The notes under the pieces: generated by a model | The model's database searches: none | The model's input: only the letters and a program-made list of their open reading frames with translations | What the model was told of the DNA's origin: nothing | DNA from: JASLDZ01 sp038226305 | GTDB lineage: Bacteria > Pseudomonadota > Alphaproteobacteria > Caulobacterales > Caulobacteraceae | Reading direction: 5' to 3' | Assembly: GCA_038226305.1 (NCBI GenBank) | Contig: JBBRQN010000003.1 | Coordinates: 124,001 to 188,000 of the forward strand | Length of the DNA stretch: 64,000 bases | Translations under genes and position numbers: made by a program | Part shown: positions 9,459-17,524 of the stretch, piece after piece | Layout: every line of letters starts with the position of its first letter | Position numbering within the stretch: the stretch's first letter is position 1

Positions 9459-12400
9459 ATGACCCCGCCCACCTATGAAGCCATGCGCGCCCGGCTGATC
9501 GCCGGCCACGCCTACGACCCCGAGAGCGAGCGGGACGCCTGCGGCGTGGGCCTGGTCTGCGCGCTCGACGGCAAGCCCCGGCGCGAGGTTGTCGAACTCG
9601 CCCTGCGCTCCCTCAAAGCCGTCTGGCACCGGGGCGCCGTGGACGCCGACGGCAAGACCGGCGACGGCGCGGGCATCATGGTGGGCACGCCCCAGGGCTT
9701 CTTCGCCGAGCAGGTGACCCGGGCGGGCCACAGGGTTCGCCCCGGCCCCATCGTCGTGGGCCAGATCTTCCTGCCCCGCACCGACCTCGGAGCGCAGGAG
9801 GCCTGCCGCACCATCGTCGAGGGCGAGGTGCTTCGCGCGGGCTTCTACATCTACGGCTGGCGCCAGACCCCGGTGGACACCCGCGTCATCGGCGACAAGG
9901 CCAACGCCACCCGCCCCGAGATCGAGCAGATCATGCTCTCCCCCCCCGCCGGGCTGGATGGCGAGCCCCTGGAACGCGCCCTGTTCCTGGCCCGAAAGCG
10001 CATGGAGCAGCGGTTCGCGGAAGGCGGCCTGGGACAGGTCTATATCTGCAGCCTGTCGGCCAAGTCTCTGATCTACAAGGGGATGTTCCTCGCCGAGTCC
10101 ATCGACGCCTTCTACCCTGATTTGAACGACCCCCGGTTCACCTCGGCGGTGGCGATCTTCCACCAGCGCTATTCCACCAACACCTTCCCCGAATGGCGGC
10201 TGGCCCAGCCGTTCCGCATGCTGGCGCACAACGGGGAGATCAACACCCTGCGCGGCAACAAGAACTGGATGAAGAGCCACGAGATCCGCATGGCCGCCTC
10301 GGCCTTCGGAGAGGCGGGCGAGGTCGTGAAGCCGGTGATCCAGCCGGGTGCCTCCGACTCCTCCGCGCTGGACAACACGTTCGAGATCCTGGTGCGCGCG
10401 GGCCGCTCGGCGCCCATGGCCAAGACGCTGCTCATGCCCGAGGCCGCCAGCCCGCACATGAAGCGAAGCCACGCCGCCCTCTTCGCCTACGCCAACGCGG
10501 TGATGGAGCCGTGGGACGGCCCCGCCGCCGTCTGCGCCACCGACGGTCGCTGGGTGATCGCAGGCAAGGACCGCAACGGACTGCGGCCGCTCCGGGTGGC
10601 CCGCACCTCCGACGGCCTCCTCATCGTGGGCTCCGAAGCGGGCATGAGCGGCGTGGCCGACAGCCGCATCGTGGAGAAGACCCACATCGCCGCCGGGCGG
10701 ATGATCGCCGTCGATCTGGAGGCGGGGAAGCTCTACGGCGAGGATGCCGTGCTCGACGACCTGGCGGCCGCTCACCCCTACGGGGCGTGGCTGGAGAACA
10801 TCGTGGCGCTGGAAGACCGCATCGGCCCCGGCCCGGAGGAGCGCCGCTATGGCGCGGAGGAACTCCTGCGCCGGCAGGCGGCCGCCAACTGGTCGATGGA
10901 GGACGTGGAACTGATCCTCTCCCCAATGGCCGAGGCGGGCAAGGAGGCCATCGGCAGCATGGGCGACGACACCCCGCTGGTGGTTCTGTCGGAACGGCCG
11001 CGGCCCCTCAGCCACTACTTCCGCCAGAACTTCAGCCAGGTGACCAACCCGCCGATCGACCCCCTGCGCGAAGCCGGGGTGATGAGCCTGAAGACCCGCT
11101 TCAAGAACCTCGGCAACATCCTGGCCGAGGATGCGACCCAGACCGACGTCTACGTGCTGGAGAGCCCCGTGCTCACCAACGGCATGTTCGAGCGCATCCT
11201 GGGCGTCATCGGCGCGGGCCAGATCGCCCGTCTGGACGCGGTGATGACTCCCCCCGCCGAAGGGGCCGTTCCCGGCGTGGCGCTGCGCGCGGCGCTGGAC
11301 CGCCTGCGGGCCGAGGCGGAGGAGGCGGCGCTCTCCGGCCGCAGCCAGATCGTGGTGTCGGACGAGGCTTCGGGCGAGGGCGCGGTGGCCATCCCGATGA
11401 TCCTGGCGGTGGGGGCGATCCACAGCCACCTCGTGGCCAAGGGGCTGCGCTCCTACGTGTCGCTGATCGTGCGCTCCGCCGAAGCGATGGACACCCATGC
11501 CTTCGCGGTGCTCGTCGGCGTCGGCGCCACGGCGGTGAACGCCTATCTGGCTCAGGAGACCTTCCAGGACCGGCTGGACCGGGGCCTCTGCGGGGGTCTG
11601 ACCCTTCGCGACGTGTGCCTGAACTACAAGGCGGCGGTGGAGGCGGGGCTCCTCAAGATCCTGTCCAAGATGGGCATCAGCGTCGTCTCGGCCTATCGCG
11701 GCGGCTACAACTTCGAGGCGGTGGGGCTCTCCCGGGCGCTGGTGGCCGAGACGTTCCCGGGCATGACCTCGCGCATCTCGGGGGTGGGCCTGGCGGGGCT
11801 TGAGACCAAGGCGCTCGAGCTGCACGCTTTGGCTTGGGGGGGGCGGGCGACGCCGCTGCCGGTGGGCGGCCTCTACCGCCAGCGCGCAAGGGGCGAGGCG
11901 CACGCCTTCGAGGCCGACCTGATCCACCGCCTGCAGTCGGCCTGCAACAACGGCGACTACACCGCCTTCAAGACCTACTCGGACGCCCTGCGCGACCAGC
12001 CGCCCATAGCCCTCCGCGACCTTCTGGACTTCGCTCCCGGCCGAAAGGCGATCCCGCTGGAGGAGGTGGAGAGCGTCAACGCCATCCGGCAGCGCTTCCT
12101 CACCCCCGGCATGAGCCTGGGCGCCCTCTCGCCTGAAGCGCACGGCACCATGAACGTCGCCATGAACCGCATCGGTGCCCGCTCCGTCTCCGGCGAGGGG
12201 GGCGAGGTGACGGAACGGTACGAGCCGCTCCCCAACGGGGACAACGCCAACTCCGCCGTGAAGCAGATCGCCTCAGGCCGCTTCGGCGTGACGGCGCAGT
12301 ACCTGAACCAGTGCCGCGAGATCGAGATCAAGGTCGCGCAAGGTGCCAAGCCCGGCGAGGGCGGCCAGCTGCCCGGCTTCAAAGTCACGGGCCTGATCGC

Positions 12401-13958
12401 GCGCCTGCGCCACGCCACCCCCGGCGTGACGCTGATCTCGCCCCCGCCGCACCACGACATCTACTCGATCGAAGACCTGGCGCAGCTGATCTACGACCTG
12501 AAGCAGATCAACCCCGAGGCCAAGGTCACCGTGAAGCTGGTCGCCGCCTCCGGCATCGGGGCGATCGCGGCCGGCGTCGCCAAGGCCAAGGCCGACACCA
12601 TCCTGATCTCCGGCCACGTGGGCGGCACCGGCGCCTCGCCGCAGACGTCGATCAAGCACGCGGGCGGCCCGTGGGAGATGGGGCTCTCCGAAGCCCACCA
12701 GGTGCTCAGCCTCAACAACCTGCGCTCGGCGGTGACCCTGCGGGCCGACGGCGGGATGCGCACGGGCCGCGACATCGTGATCGCCGCCCTCCTCGGCGCG
12801 GAGGAGTTCGGCATCGGCACCGCCAGCCTGATCGCCGTGGGCTGCCTGATGGTGCGCCAGTGCCATTCCAACACCTGCCCCGTGGGCATCTGCACGCAGG
12901 ACGAGGCCCTGCGCGCCAAGTTCTCCGGCAGTCCTGAGAAGGTGATCCACCTCTTCACCTTCATCGCGGAGGAGGTGCGGGAGATCCTCAGCCTCCTGGG
13001 CGCCCGGACCCTGCAGGAGATCGTGGGCCGAACAGAACTCCTCACCCAGGTGAGCCGGGGCGCCGAGCATCTGGACGACCTCGACCTGAACCCCCTCCTC
13101 GTGCAGGCCGATCCCACGGCTCCGGCACCCGTCTACCCCCGCGCCCGCACGCCGGTGCCCGCGCCCTTGGACGAGGACATCCTGAAGGACGCCGCCCCCC
13201 TGTTCGAGCGGGGCGAGGCGCGCCAGCTCACCTACGCGGTGCGCAACACCCAGCGGGCCATCGGCGCCCGCACCTCGTCGGCCATCGTGCGCCGCTTCGG
13301 GCCGGACGGGCTGCAGGAGGGCCGTCTCACCGTGCAGCTTTCGGGTTCGGCAGGGCAGAGCCTCGGGGCCTTCGGGGCCAAGGGACTGCGGATCGAGCTC
13401 GTGGGCGAGGCCAACGACTATGTGGGCAAGGGCCTTTCGGGGGCGACCATCGCCATCCGCCCCTCGACCCACCTGACCCATCCGGGCGCCCACGCCCTGA
13501 TCGGCTCCACCTGCCTCTACGGCGCGACCTCCGGCCGGCTGTATGCGGCCGGGCGGGCTGGAGAGCGGTTCGCGGTGCGGAACTCGGGGGCCTCGGCCGT
13601 GATCGAGGGCTGCGGCACCAACGGCTGCGAATACATGACCGGCGGCGAGGTGGTGATCCTGGGCGCGGTGGGGGCCAACTTCGCCGCGGGCATGACCGGC
13701 GGCATGGTCTGGGTGTTCGACGAGGATGACCGCTTCCGCGACCGCCTCAACCCCGACAGCGTGGTACCCCTGGCGGTGGAGAGCCCGTTCTGGGAGGGGC
13801 GGCTGAAGGCGCTGGTAGAGGCCCACGCTGTGGAGACCGCATCGCCCCTGGCGCGCGACCTCCTCAGCGAGTGGCCGCGCGCCCTGCAGAAGTTCGTCCA
13901 GCTCTGCCCCAAGGAGATGCTGTCGCGCCTCGACCAGCCGCTGCGCGCGGTGGCCTGA
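9459..13958 (+). CDS. gltB: Glutamate synthase (NADPH), large subunit
   Basis: Alpha subunit of GOGAT: an N-terminal Ntn-type glutaminase feeds ammonia to an FMN synthase domain. In the precursor the nucleophile is Cys28 (ERDACGVGLV); the residues before it are expected to be removed. The central FMN barrel includes the PPHHDIYSIEDLAQLI block and GHVGGTGASP. The 3Fe-4S cluster cysteines are in GCLMVRQCHSNTCPVGIC. The C-terminal beta-helix shows GxxG repeats (GSTCLYGATSGRLYAAG). ATG at 9459 was chosen because GGAG at 9447-9450 sits 8 bp upstream; a GTG at 9450 lacks a ribosome site. Length is 1499 residues. Confidence 0.96.
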   Translation: MTPPTYEAMRARLIAGHAYDPESERDACGVGLVCALDGKPRREVVELALRSLKAVWHRGAVDADGKTGDGAGIMVGTPQGFFAEQVTRAGHRVRPGPIVVGQIFLPRTDLGAQEACRTIVEGEVLRAGFYIYGWRQTPVDTRVIGDKANATRPEIEQIMLSPPAGLDGEPLERALFLARKRMEQRFAEGGLGQVYICSLSAKSLIYKGMFLAESIDAFYPDLNDPRFTSAVAIFHQRYSTNTFPEWRLAQPFRMLAHNGEINTLRGNKNWMKSHEIRMAASAFGEAGEVVKPVIQPGASDSSALDNTFEILVRAGRSAPMAKTLLMPEAASPHMKRSHAALFAYANAVMEPWDGPAAVCATDGRWVIAGKDRNGLRPLRVARTSDGLLIVGSEAGMSGVADSRIVEKTHIAAGRMIAVDLEAGKLYGEDAVLDDLAAAHPYGAWLENIVALEDRIGPGPEERRYGAEELLRRQAAANWSMEDVELILSPMAEAGKEAIGSMGDDTPLVVLSERPRPLSHYFRQNFSQVTNPPIDPLREAGVMSLKTRFKNLGNILAEDATQTDVYVLESPVLTNGMFERILGVIGAGQIARLDAVMTPPAEGAVPGVALRAALDRLRAEAEEAALSGRSQIVVSDEASGEGAVAIPMILAVGAIHSHLVAKGLRSYVSLIVRSAEAMDTHAFAVLVGVGATAVNAYLAQETFQDRLDRGLCGGLTLRDVCLNYKAAVEAGLLKILSKMGISVVSAYRGGYNFEAVGLSRALVAETFPGMTSRISGVGLAGLETKALELHALAWGGRATPLPVGGLYRQRARGEAHAFEADLIHRLQSACNNGDYTAFKTYSDALRDQPPIALRDLLDFAPGRKAIPLEEVESVNAIRQRFLTPGMSLGALSPEAHGTMNVAMNRIGARSVSGEGGEVTERYEPLPNGDNANSAVKQIASGRFGVTAQYLNQCREIEIKVAQGAKPGEGGQLPGFKVTGLIARLRHATPGVTLISPPPHHDIYSIEDLAQLIYDLKQINPEAKVTVKLVAASGIGAIAAGVAKAKADTILISGHVGGTGASPQTSIKHAGGPWEMGLSEAHQVLSLNNLRSAVTLRADGGMRTGRDIVIAALLGAEEFGIGTASLIAVGCLMVRQCHSNTCPVGICTQDEALRAKFSGSPEKVIHLFTFIAEEVREILSLLGARTLQEIVGRTELLTQVSRGAEHLDDLDLNPLLVQADPTAPAPVYPRARTPVPAPLDEDILKDAAPLFERGEARQLTYAVRNTQRAIGARTSSAIVRRFGPDGLQEGRLTVQLSGSAGQSLGAFGAKGLRIELVGEANDYVGKGLSGATIAIRPSTHLTHPGAHALIGSTCLYGATSGRLYAAGRAGERFAVRNSGASAVIEGCGTNGCEYMTGGEVVILGAVGANFAAGMTGGMVWVFDEDDRFRDRLNPDSVVPLAVESPFWEGRLKALVEAHAVETASPLARDLLSEWPRALQKFVQLCPKEMLSRLDQPLRAVA

Positions 13959-13979
13959 GCGCGACCCGCAGGGGCCGTC

Positions 13980-14129
13980 TCAGAGGGCCCGGCGGCCCGC
14001 CACGAAGTGCCACACGATGGCGACGACGGCGACGATCAGGAGGATGTGGATCAGCCCGCCCGCGATGTGGAAGGCGAAGAAGCCGAGGAGCCACATGACG
14101 ATGAGGATGCCGGCGATGGTGATGAACAT
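13980..14129 (-). CDS. Small lmo0937-family membrane protein
   Basis: 49-codon gene. The product begins MFITIAGILIVMWLLGFF and continues with AFHIAGGLIHILLIVAVVAIV, then WHFVAGRRAL. This is the pattern of the lmo0937/DUF5670 family: two hydrophobic helices joined by a glycine-rich HIAGGLIH turn and a short basic tail. The ATG at 14127-14129 is preceded by an AGGA ribosome site nine bases away. Its function is unknown; family members are often stress-linked. It sits convergent to gltB with only 21 bp between stop codons. Confidence 0.8.
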   Translation of the reverse strand: MFITIAGILIVMWLLGFFAFHIAGGLIHILLIVAVVAIVWHFVAGRRAL

Positions 14130-14207
14130 GGGGCGTTTCCTGTAGCCGCGACGGGCAGCTTGCTGCTGAGGGAAGCGCTCACGCCCGCTTTCGTTCCGCC
14201 AGACGGC

Positions 14208-14633
14208 TCAGCTCAGGGCCGCCTTCAGCAGAGCGACCGCGGCTTCCCGCCCGGCCGGGTCGTACGGTTCGGCCATGCCCTGGCCCCAGACGGGGGCGGC
14301 CCCCGCAGGATCGCCCGCCCAGCGGCCGATGACGTGGACGTGCAGCTGGCGCACCACATTGCCCAGCGCCCCGACGTTGAGCTTCTCCACCGGCCTGCCC
14401 CGCGCCTCGCCCAGCCGCCGCACCGCGCGGCCCGCGCGCACGATCTCCTCCAAGAGGGCGGCGCGCTCGGAGGCATCCAGGTCCTCGAGCTCCACGAGGT
14501 CTGAACCCTTGGGGATCAGCACCAGCCAGGGATAGCGGGCGTCGTCCTGCAGGCGCACCTGGCACAGGGGCAGGTGCACCACGAACAGGCTGTCGGCCTC
14601 CAGCCTTGGATCGAGGCCGGGCGCGTCAACCAT
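14208..14633 (-). CDS. HIT-family protein (histidine-triad hydrolase)
   Basis: Histidine-triad nucleotide hydrolase/transferase-like protein of 141 residues; the substrate is unknown. The triad region reads VVRQLHVHVIGRWAGDP, in which the third triad histidine is replaced by Gly (HVHVIG), as in many alphaproteobacterial HIT proteins of this subgroup. PWLVLIPK is the usual substrate-pocket strand. ATG at 14631-14633 (MVDAPGLD) is chosen over an upstream frame extension; it overlaps the mesaconyl-CoA hydratase gene by 8 bp, which suggests translational coupling. Confidence 0.85.
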   Translation of the reverse strand: MVDAPGLDPRLEADSLFVVHLPLCQVRLQDDARYPWLVLIPKGSDLVELEDLDASERAALLEEIVRAGRAVRRLGEARGRPVEKLNVGALGNVVRQLHVHVIGRWAGDPAGAAPVWGQGMAEPYDPAGREAAVALLKAALS

Positions 14634-15690
14634 CGGTGCGGGCCGGGATGGCCACCCAGGTGTCGAGGTCGAGGCAGACCGGCGGCGGATAGCGGCCATC
14701 GGCGTCGGCGCTGGGAAAGTCCGCGCACGGCCGGTCCTTGGTGACGATGGTGCGCAGGCGCAGAGCCCCGATGCGGCCCGGGCCGGGCAGGCGGGCCGTC
14801 TCCAGCACCTCCGACCAGGCGAAGAGGGTGTGCCCGGCGAAGAACGGGTTCACATGCCGCCCGCCGTTCAGCGCCAGCATCAGGGCGGCATTCTCCAGCC
14901 CGTTGTAGGTCAGCGCCCGGGCGGTGGAGATCACCACGCCGCCATAGACCAGCCGACGCCCGCTGGGCTCCTGCGCGCGCTCATAGGCGTTGAAATGCAC
15001 CTTGGCGGTGTTCTGGTAGAGCCGCGTGGCCATCTGCGCCTCGGCCTCTTCCACGGCCATGCCGTCCACGTGGTCGATGCGCTCGCCCACCGTGTAGTCC
15101 TCGAACGCATGGCCCGAGCCCCCCGCGGCGAGGTCGTAGCCTCGGAAATCCAGCCCCTGCGGGACCGTGAGGGCGGAGGCGGGCACCGCATCGGGCAGGG
15201 CGGGCACATGGGCGGGGGGCGCAGGAGCGGCGGCATCCCGCTTCTTCACCAGCACCCAGCGCGCATAGGTCAGCACCTCCGCCCCGGCCTGGTCGCGGCC
15301 GGTGGTGCGTACGTAGACCACCCCGGTCTTGCCGTTGGAGGTCTCCTTCAGCCCGATCACCTCGGACGTGGCGCTAAGGGTGTCACCCGCCCGCACGGGC
15401 TTCAGCCAGCGCCCGTCCGCATAGCCCAGGTTGGCCACGGCGTTGACGCTCACGTCGGGCACCGTCTTGCCGAACACCGTGTGGAACACGAGCCACGGAT
15501 CGAGCGGGAACCCCTCCAGCCCGCAGGCGGCGGCGAAGGGTGCCGAACTCGTGAGGGCGTGGCGGGCGGCGTAGAGCGACAGGTAGGCGGCCCGGTCGCC
15601 ATCGGTGAGCGTGCGCGGCGTGGCGTGAACCAGCGTCTCGCCCAGCCGGAAGTCCTCGAAGAAGCGGCCGTCTGACGTCTTGGAGTTCAT
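14626..15690 (-). CDS. mch: Mesaconyl-CoA hydratase (ethylmalonyl-CoA pathway)
   Basis: Double-hotdog MaoC-type hydratase that interconverts mesaconyl-CoA and beta-methylmalyl-CoA in the ethylmalonyl-CoA pathway for acetyl-CoA assimilation. The 354-residue product opens with GRFFEDFRLGETLVHATPRTLT and contains FGKTVPDVS(V)NAVANLGYA, SEVIGLKETSNGKTGVVYVR, FEDYTVGERIDHVDGM and TRLYQNTAKVHFN, matching what I recall of the Rhodobacter/Caulobacter enzyme. ATG at 15688-15690 is used. It is divergent from mdh across a 159-bp region holding a phased repeat. Malate from this pathway feeds malate dehydrogenase, so the pairing makes metabolic sense. Confidence 0.88.
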   Translation of the reverse strand: MNSKTSDGRFFEDFRLGETLVHATPRTLTDGDRAAYLSLYAARHALTSSAPFAAACGLEGFPLDPWLVFHTVFGKTVPDVSVNAVANLGYADGRWLKPVRAGDTLSATSEVIGLKETSNGKTGVVYVRTTGRDQAGAEVLTYARWVLVKKRDAAAPAPPAHVPALPDAVPASALTVPQGLDFRGYDLAAGGSGHAFEDYTVGERIDHVDGMAVEEAEAQMATRLYQNTAKVHFNAYERAQEPSGRRLVYGGVVISTARALTYNGLENAALMLALNGGRHVNPFFAGHTLFAWSEVLETARLPGPGRIGALRLRTIVTKDRPCADFPSADADGRYPPPVCLDLDTWVAIPARTDG

Positions 15691-15710
15691 GACGCTCCCA
15701 TACGCATCCC

Positions 15711-15772
15711 TTCGCACCTGCGAAAGAGGCCGCCGCACTTGCGAAGGAGACCCCAGCCCTTGCGAAAGAGAG
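15711..15772. repeat. Three 21-bp-phased repeats, TGCGAA core, between mch and mdh
   Basis: The hexamer TGCGAA occurs at 15719-15724, 15740-15745 and 15761-15766, exactly 21 bp apart, each followed by AGAGG, GGAGA or AGAGA. The first copy also forms a perfect inverted repeat TTCGCA-CC-TGCGAA (15711-15724). Exact two-helical-turn spacing in a divergent promoter region suggests a multimeric regulator bound on one DNA face. The core resembles the TTTGCAAA-type sites reported for short-chain acyl-CoA regulators (ScfR/PccR); that link is inference. Confidence 0.75.
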
Positions 15773-15779
15773 CGCGTTC

Positions 15780-15806
15780 TTGCCGCCCGACCGTGGCGGG
15801 TCTAGA
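15780..15806 (+). promoter_or_regulatory. Candidate mdh promoter
   Basis: TTGCCG (15780-15785) and TCTAGA (15801-15806) are separated by 15 bp, 44 bp before the mdh start and directly downstream of the last TGCGAA repeat. The spacing is short for a sigma-70 promoter, although alphaproteobacterial -10 boxes vary. Weak evidence. Confidence 0.3.
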
Positions 15807-15849
15807 CGCTCGCCCACCCCAACGACCCTGACAGGACACGCAAAGCTCC

Positions 15850-16815
15850 ATGGCTCGCGCGAAGATCGCCCTCATCGGCGCCGGCATGATCGGCGGCACC
15901 CTGGCCCACGTGGCGGCTCGCGAAGCCTTAGGGGACGTGATCCTGTTCGACATCGCGGAGGGCGTGCCCCAGGGCAAGGCGCTGGACATCGCCCAGTCCA
16001 CCGCCGTCTACGGCGCCTCGGTGTCGCTGAAGGGCGCCAACGACTACGCCGACATCGCGGGCGCCGACGTGTGCATCGTCACCGCCGGCGTGGCCCGCAA
16101 GCCCGGCATGAGCCGCGACGACCTGATCGGCATCAACCTCAAGGTCATGAAGTCGGTGGGCGAGGGCATCAAGGCGCACGCCCCGAACGCCTTCGTGATC
16201 TGCATCACCAACCCTCTGGACGCCATGGTGTGGGCCCTGCAGTCGTTCTCGGGCCTGCCCAAGGAGAAGGTCGTGGGCATGGCCGGGGTGCTCGACTCCT
16301 CGCGCTTCGCCCTCTTCCTCTCGGAAGCCACGGGCGTTTCGGTGGCCGACATCCGCGCCTGGACGCTGGGCGGCCACGGCGACGACATGGTGCCCATGAC
16401 GCGCCACTCCACCGTCGGCGGCCTGCCGCTGACCGAACTCGTTTCGCAGGGCTGGCTCAGCCAGGAGGCGCTGGACGCCATCGTGAAGCGCACCCGCGGC
16501 GGCGGCGGCGAGATCGTGGCCCTGCTGAAGACCGGCTCGGCCTTCTACGCCCCGGCCGAAAGCGCCATCGCCATGGCCAAGAGCTATCTCCACGACCAGA
16601 AGCGCGTGCTGCCCGTGGCCGCCTGGCTCAGCGGCGAATACGGCGTCAGCGGCATGTACGTGGGCGTTCCGGCGCTGATCGGCGCGGGCGGCGTCGAGAA
16701 GATCGTGCAGTTCACCCTGAACGACGACGAGAAGGCCATGTTCACCAAGTCGGTCGACTCGGTGAAGGGCCTCATCGAAGCCTGCAAGGGCATCGACGAA
16801 ACGCTGAAGGCTTAA
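15850..16815 (+). CDS. mdh: Malate dehydrogenase (NAD)
   Basis: Oxidises malate to oxaloacetate in the TCA cycle. The 321-residue product is of the LDH-like type common in alphaproteobacteria. The NAD-binding opening is KIALIGAGMIGGTLAH, with FDI as the acidic residue selecting NAD. ITNPLDAMV and the catalytic loop GHGDDMVPMTRHSTV with the active-site His are present, and the substrate arginines lie in ARKPGMSRDDL. The start is ATG at 15850 (MARAKIAL). It is not in the usual mdh-sucCD cluster here; its divergent neighbour is the mesaconyl-CoA hydratase gene. Confidence 0.96.
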   Translation: MARAKIALIGAGMIGGTLAHVAAREALGDVILFDIAEGVPQGKALDIAQSTAVYGASVSLKGANDYADIAGADVCIVTAGVARKPGMSRDDLIGINLKVMKSVGEGIKAHAPNAFVICITNPLDAMVWALQSFSGLPKEKVVGMAGVLDSSRFALFLSEATGVSVADIRAWTLGGHGDDMVPMTRHSTVGGLPLTELVSQGWLSQEALDAIVKRTRGGGGEIVALLKTGSAFYAPAESAIAMAKSYLHDQKRVLPVAAWLSGEYGVSGMYVGVPALIGAGGVEKIVQFTLNDDEKAMFTKSVDSVKGLIEACKGIDETLKA

Positions 16816-16834
16816 GGCGGATTGCGGTGAAAAC

Positions 16835-16862
16835 GGCCTGCGGGCTGTAACCGCAGGCCCCT
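16835..16862 (+). terminator. Terminator-like hairpin after mdh
   Basis: Perfect 9-bp stem GGCCTGCGG (16835-16843) and CCGCAGGCC (16851-16859) with the 7-nt loop GCTGTAA, 20 bp after the mdh stop. The downstream side is CCCTTC with no T-run; on the opposite strand GTTTTC follows. Likely a transcription end for mdh. Confidence 0.6.
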
Positions 16863-16917
16863 TCGCGGCGAAGAAGCAGGCGGCGCACCCTCGTCGCCGG
16901 TTTTGGGAGATACGCCC

Positions 16918-17505
16918 GTGCTGCGTCGCCTTCTCGTCCTGTCCGCCGTCAGCCTGATCGGCAGCGGCGCCGCCGCCTTCGCGCAGGCCCCCGCCGCCCC
17001 GGCCCCCGGCTCGCCCATCGACATCGGCCCGGCCGTGGGCGCCCACGCGCCGGCGGTGGCCGTGGTGGACAGCAAGGGCGTGGCCCGCGACCTGCCGAGC
17101 CTCACGGGCAAGAAGGGCGTGGTGCTGGTGTTCTTCCGCTCCGCCCGGTGGTGCCCCTATTGCCAGCATCAGCTGATCGACCTGCAGTCGGTCCAGGCGC
17201 CGCTCGCGAAGCGGGGCTACACGTTGGCGGCCCTCAGCTACGACAAGCCCGAGGCCCTGGCCGCCTTCGCCCAGAAGCAGGGGGTGGCCTACACCCTCGT
17301 GTCGGACGACGGGTCGAAGGTGATCGACGCCTTCAACCTGCGCGATCCGCAGTACGCCAAGGGCAGCTTCGCCGAGGGCGTGCCCCGGCCCGCCATCTTC
17401 GTCATCGACTCCAAGGGCATCGTGCGCAGCAAGCTGGCGCTCGAGGGCTACAAGGTGCGACCCGCCGACAACGACGTGCTGAAGGCGGTCGACGCGGTGA
17501 AATGA
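16918..17505 (+). CDS. Exported peroxiredoxin-like redoxin (thioredoxin fold)
   Basis: Periplasmic thioredoxin-fold protein of the AhpC/TSA-redoxin type. A signal peptide (LLVLSAVSLIGSGAAAFAQA) precedes a Pro/Ala linker, then the redoxin domain with FFRSARWCPYCQHQLIDLQ, giving a CPYC active site. PRPAIFVIDSKGIVRSK supplies the cis-Pro strand. GTG at 16918 with GGGAGA upstream fits the signal peptide; a TTG at 16903 would lengthen it. Substrate unknown; probably peroxide or disulfide reduction in the envelope. Confidence 0.8.
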   Translation: MLRRLLVLSAVSLIGSGAAAFAQAPAAPAPGSPIDIGPAVGAHAPAVAVVDSKGVARDLPSLTGKKGVVLVFFRSARWCPYCQHQLIDLQSVQAPLAKRGYTLAALSYDKPEALAAFAQKQGVAYTLVSDDGSKVIDAFNLRDPQYAKGSFAEGVPRPAIFVIDSKGIVRSKLALEGYKVRPADNDVLKAVDAVK

Positions 17506-17524
17506 AGCCGACGCGGCGGCCGCC

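Noticed and set aside
8979..12143. Very long minus-strand open frame (over 1000 codons) opposite gltD-gltB
   Set aside because: Shadow of gltB and gltD: His/Gly/Arg-rich low-complexity translation, typical of the antisense frame of GC-rich genes.
12273..13826. Minus-strand open frame of about 500 codons opposite the gltB 3' part
   Set aside because: Same shadow effect; no domain recognised and gltB is intact on the other strand.
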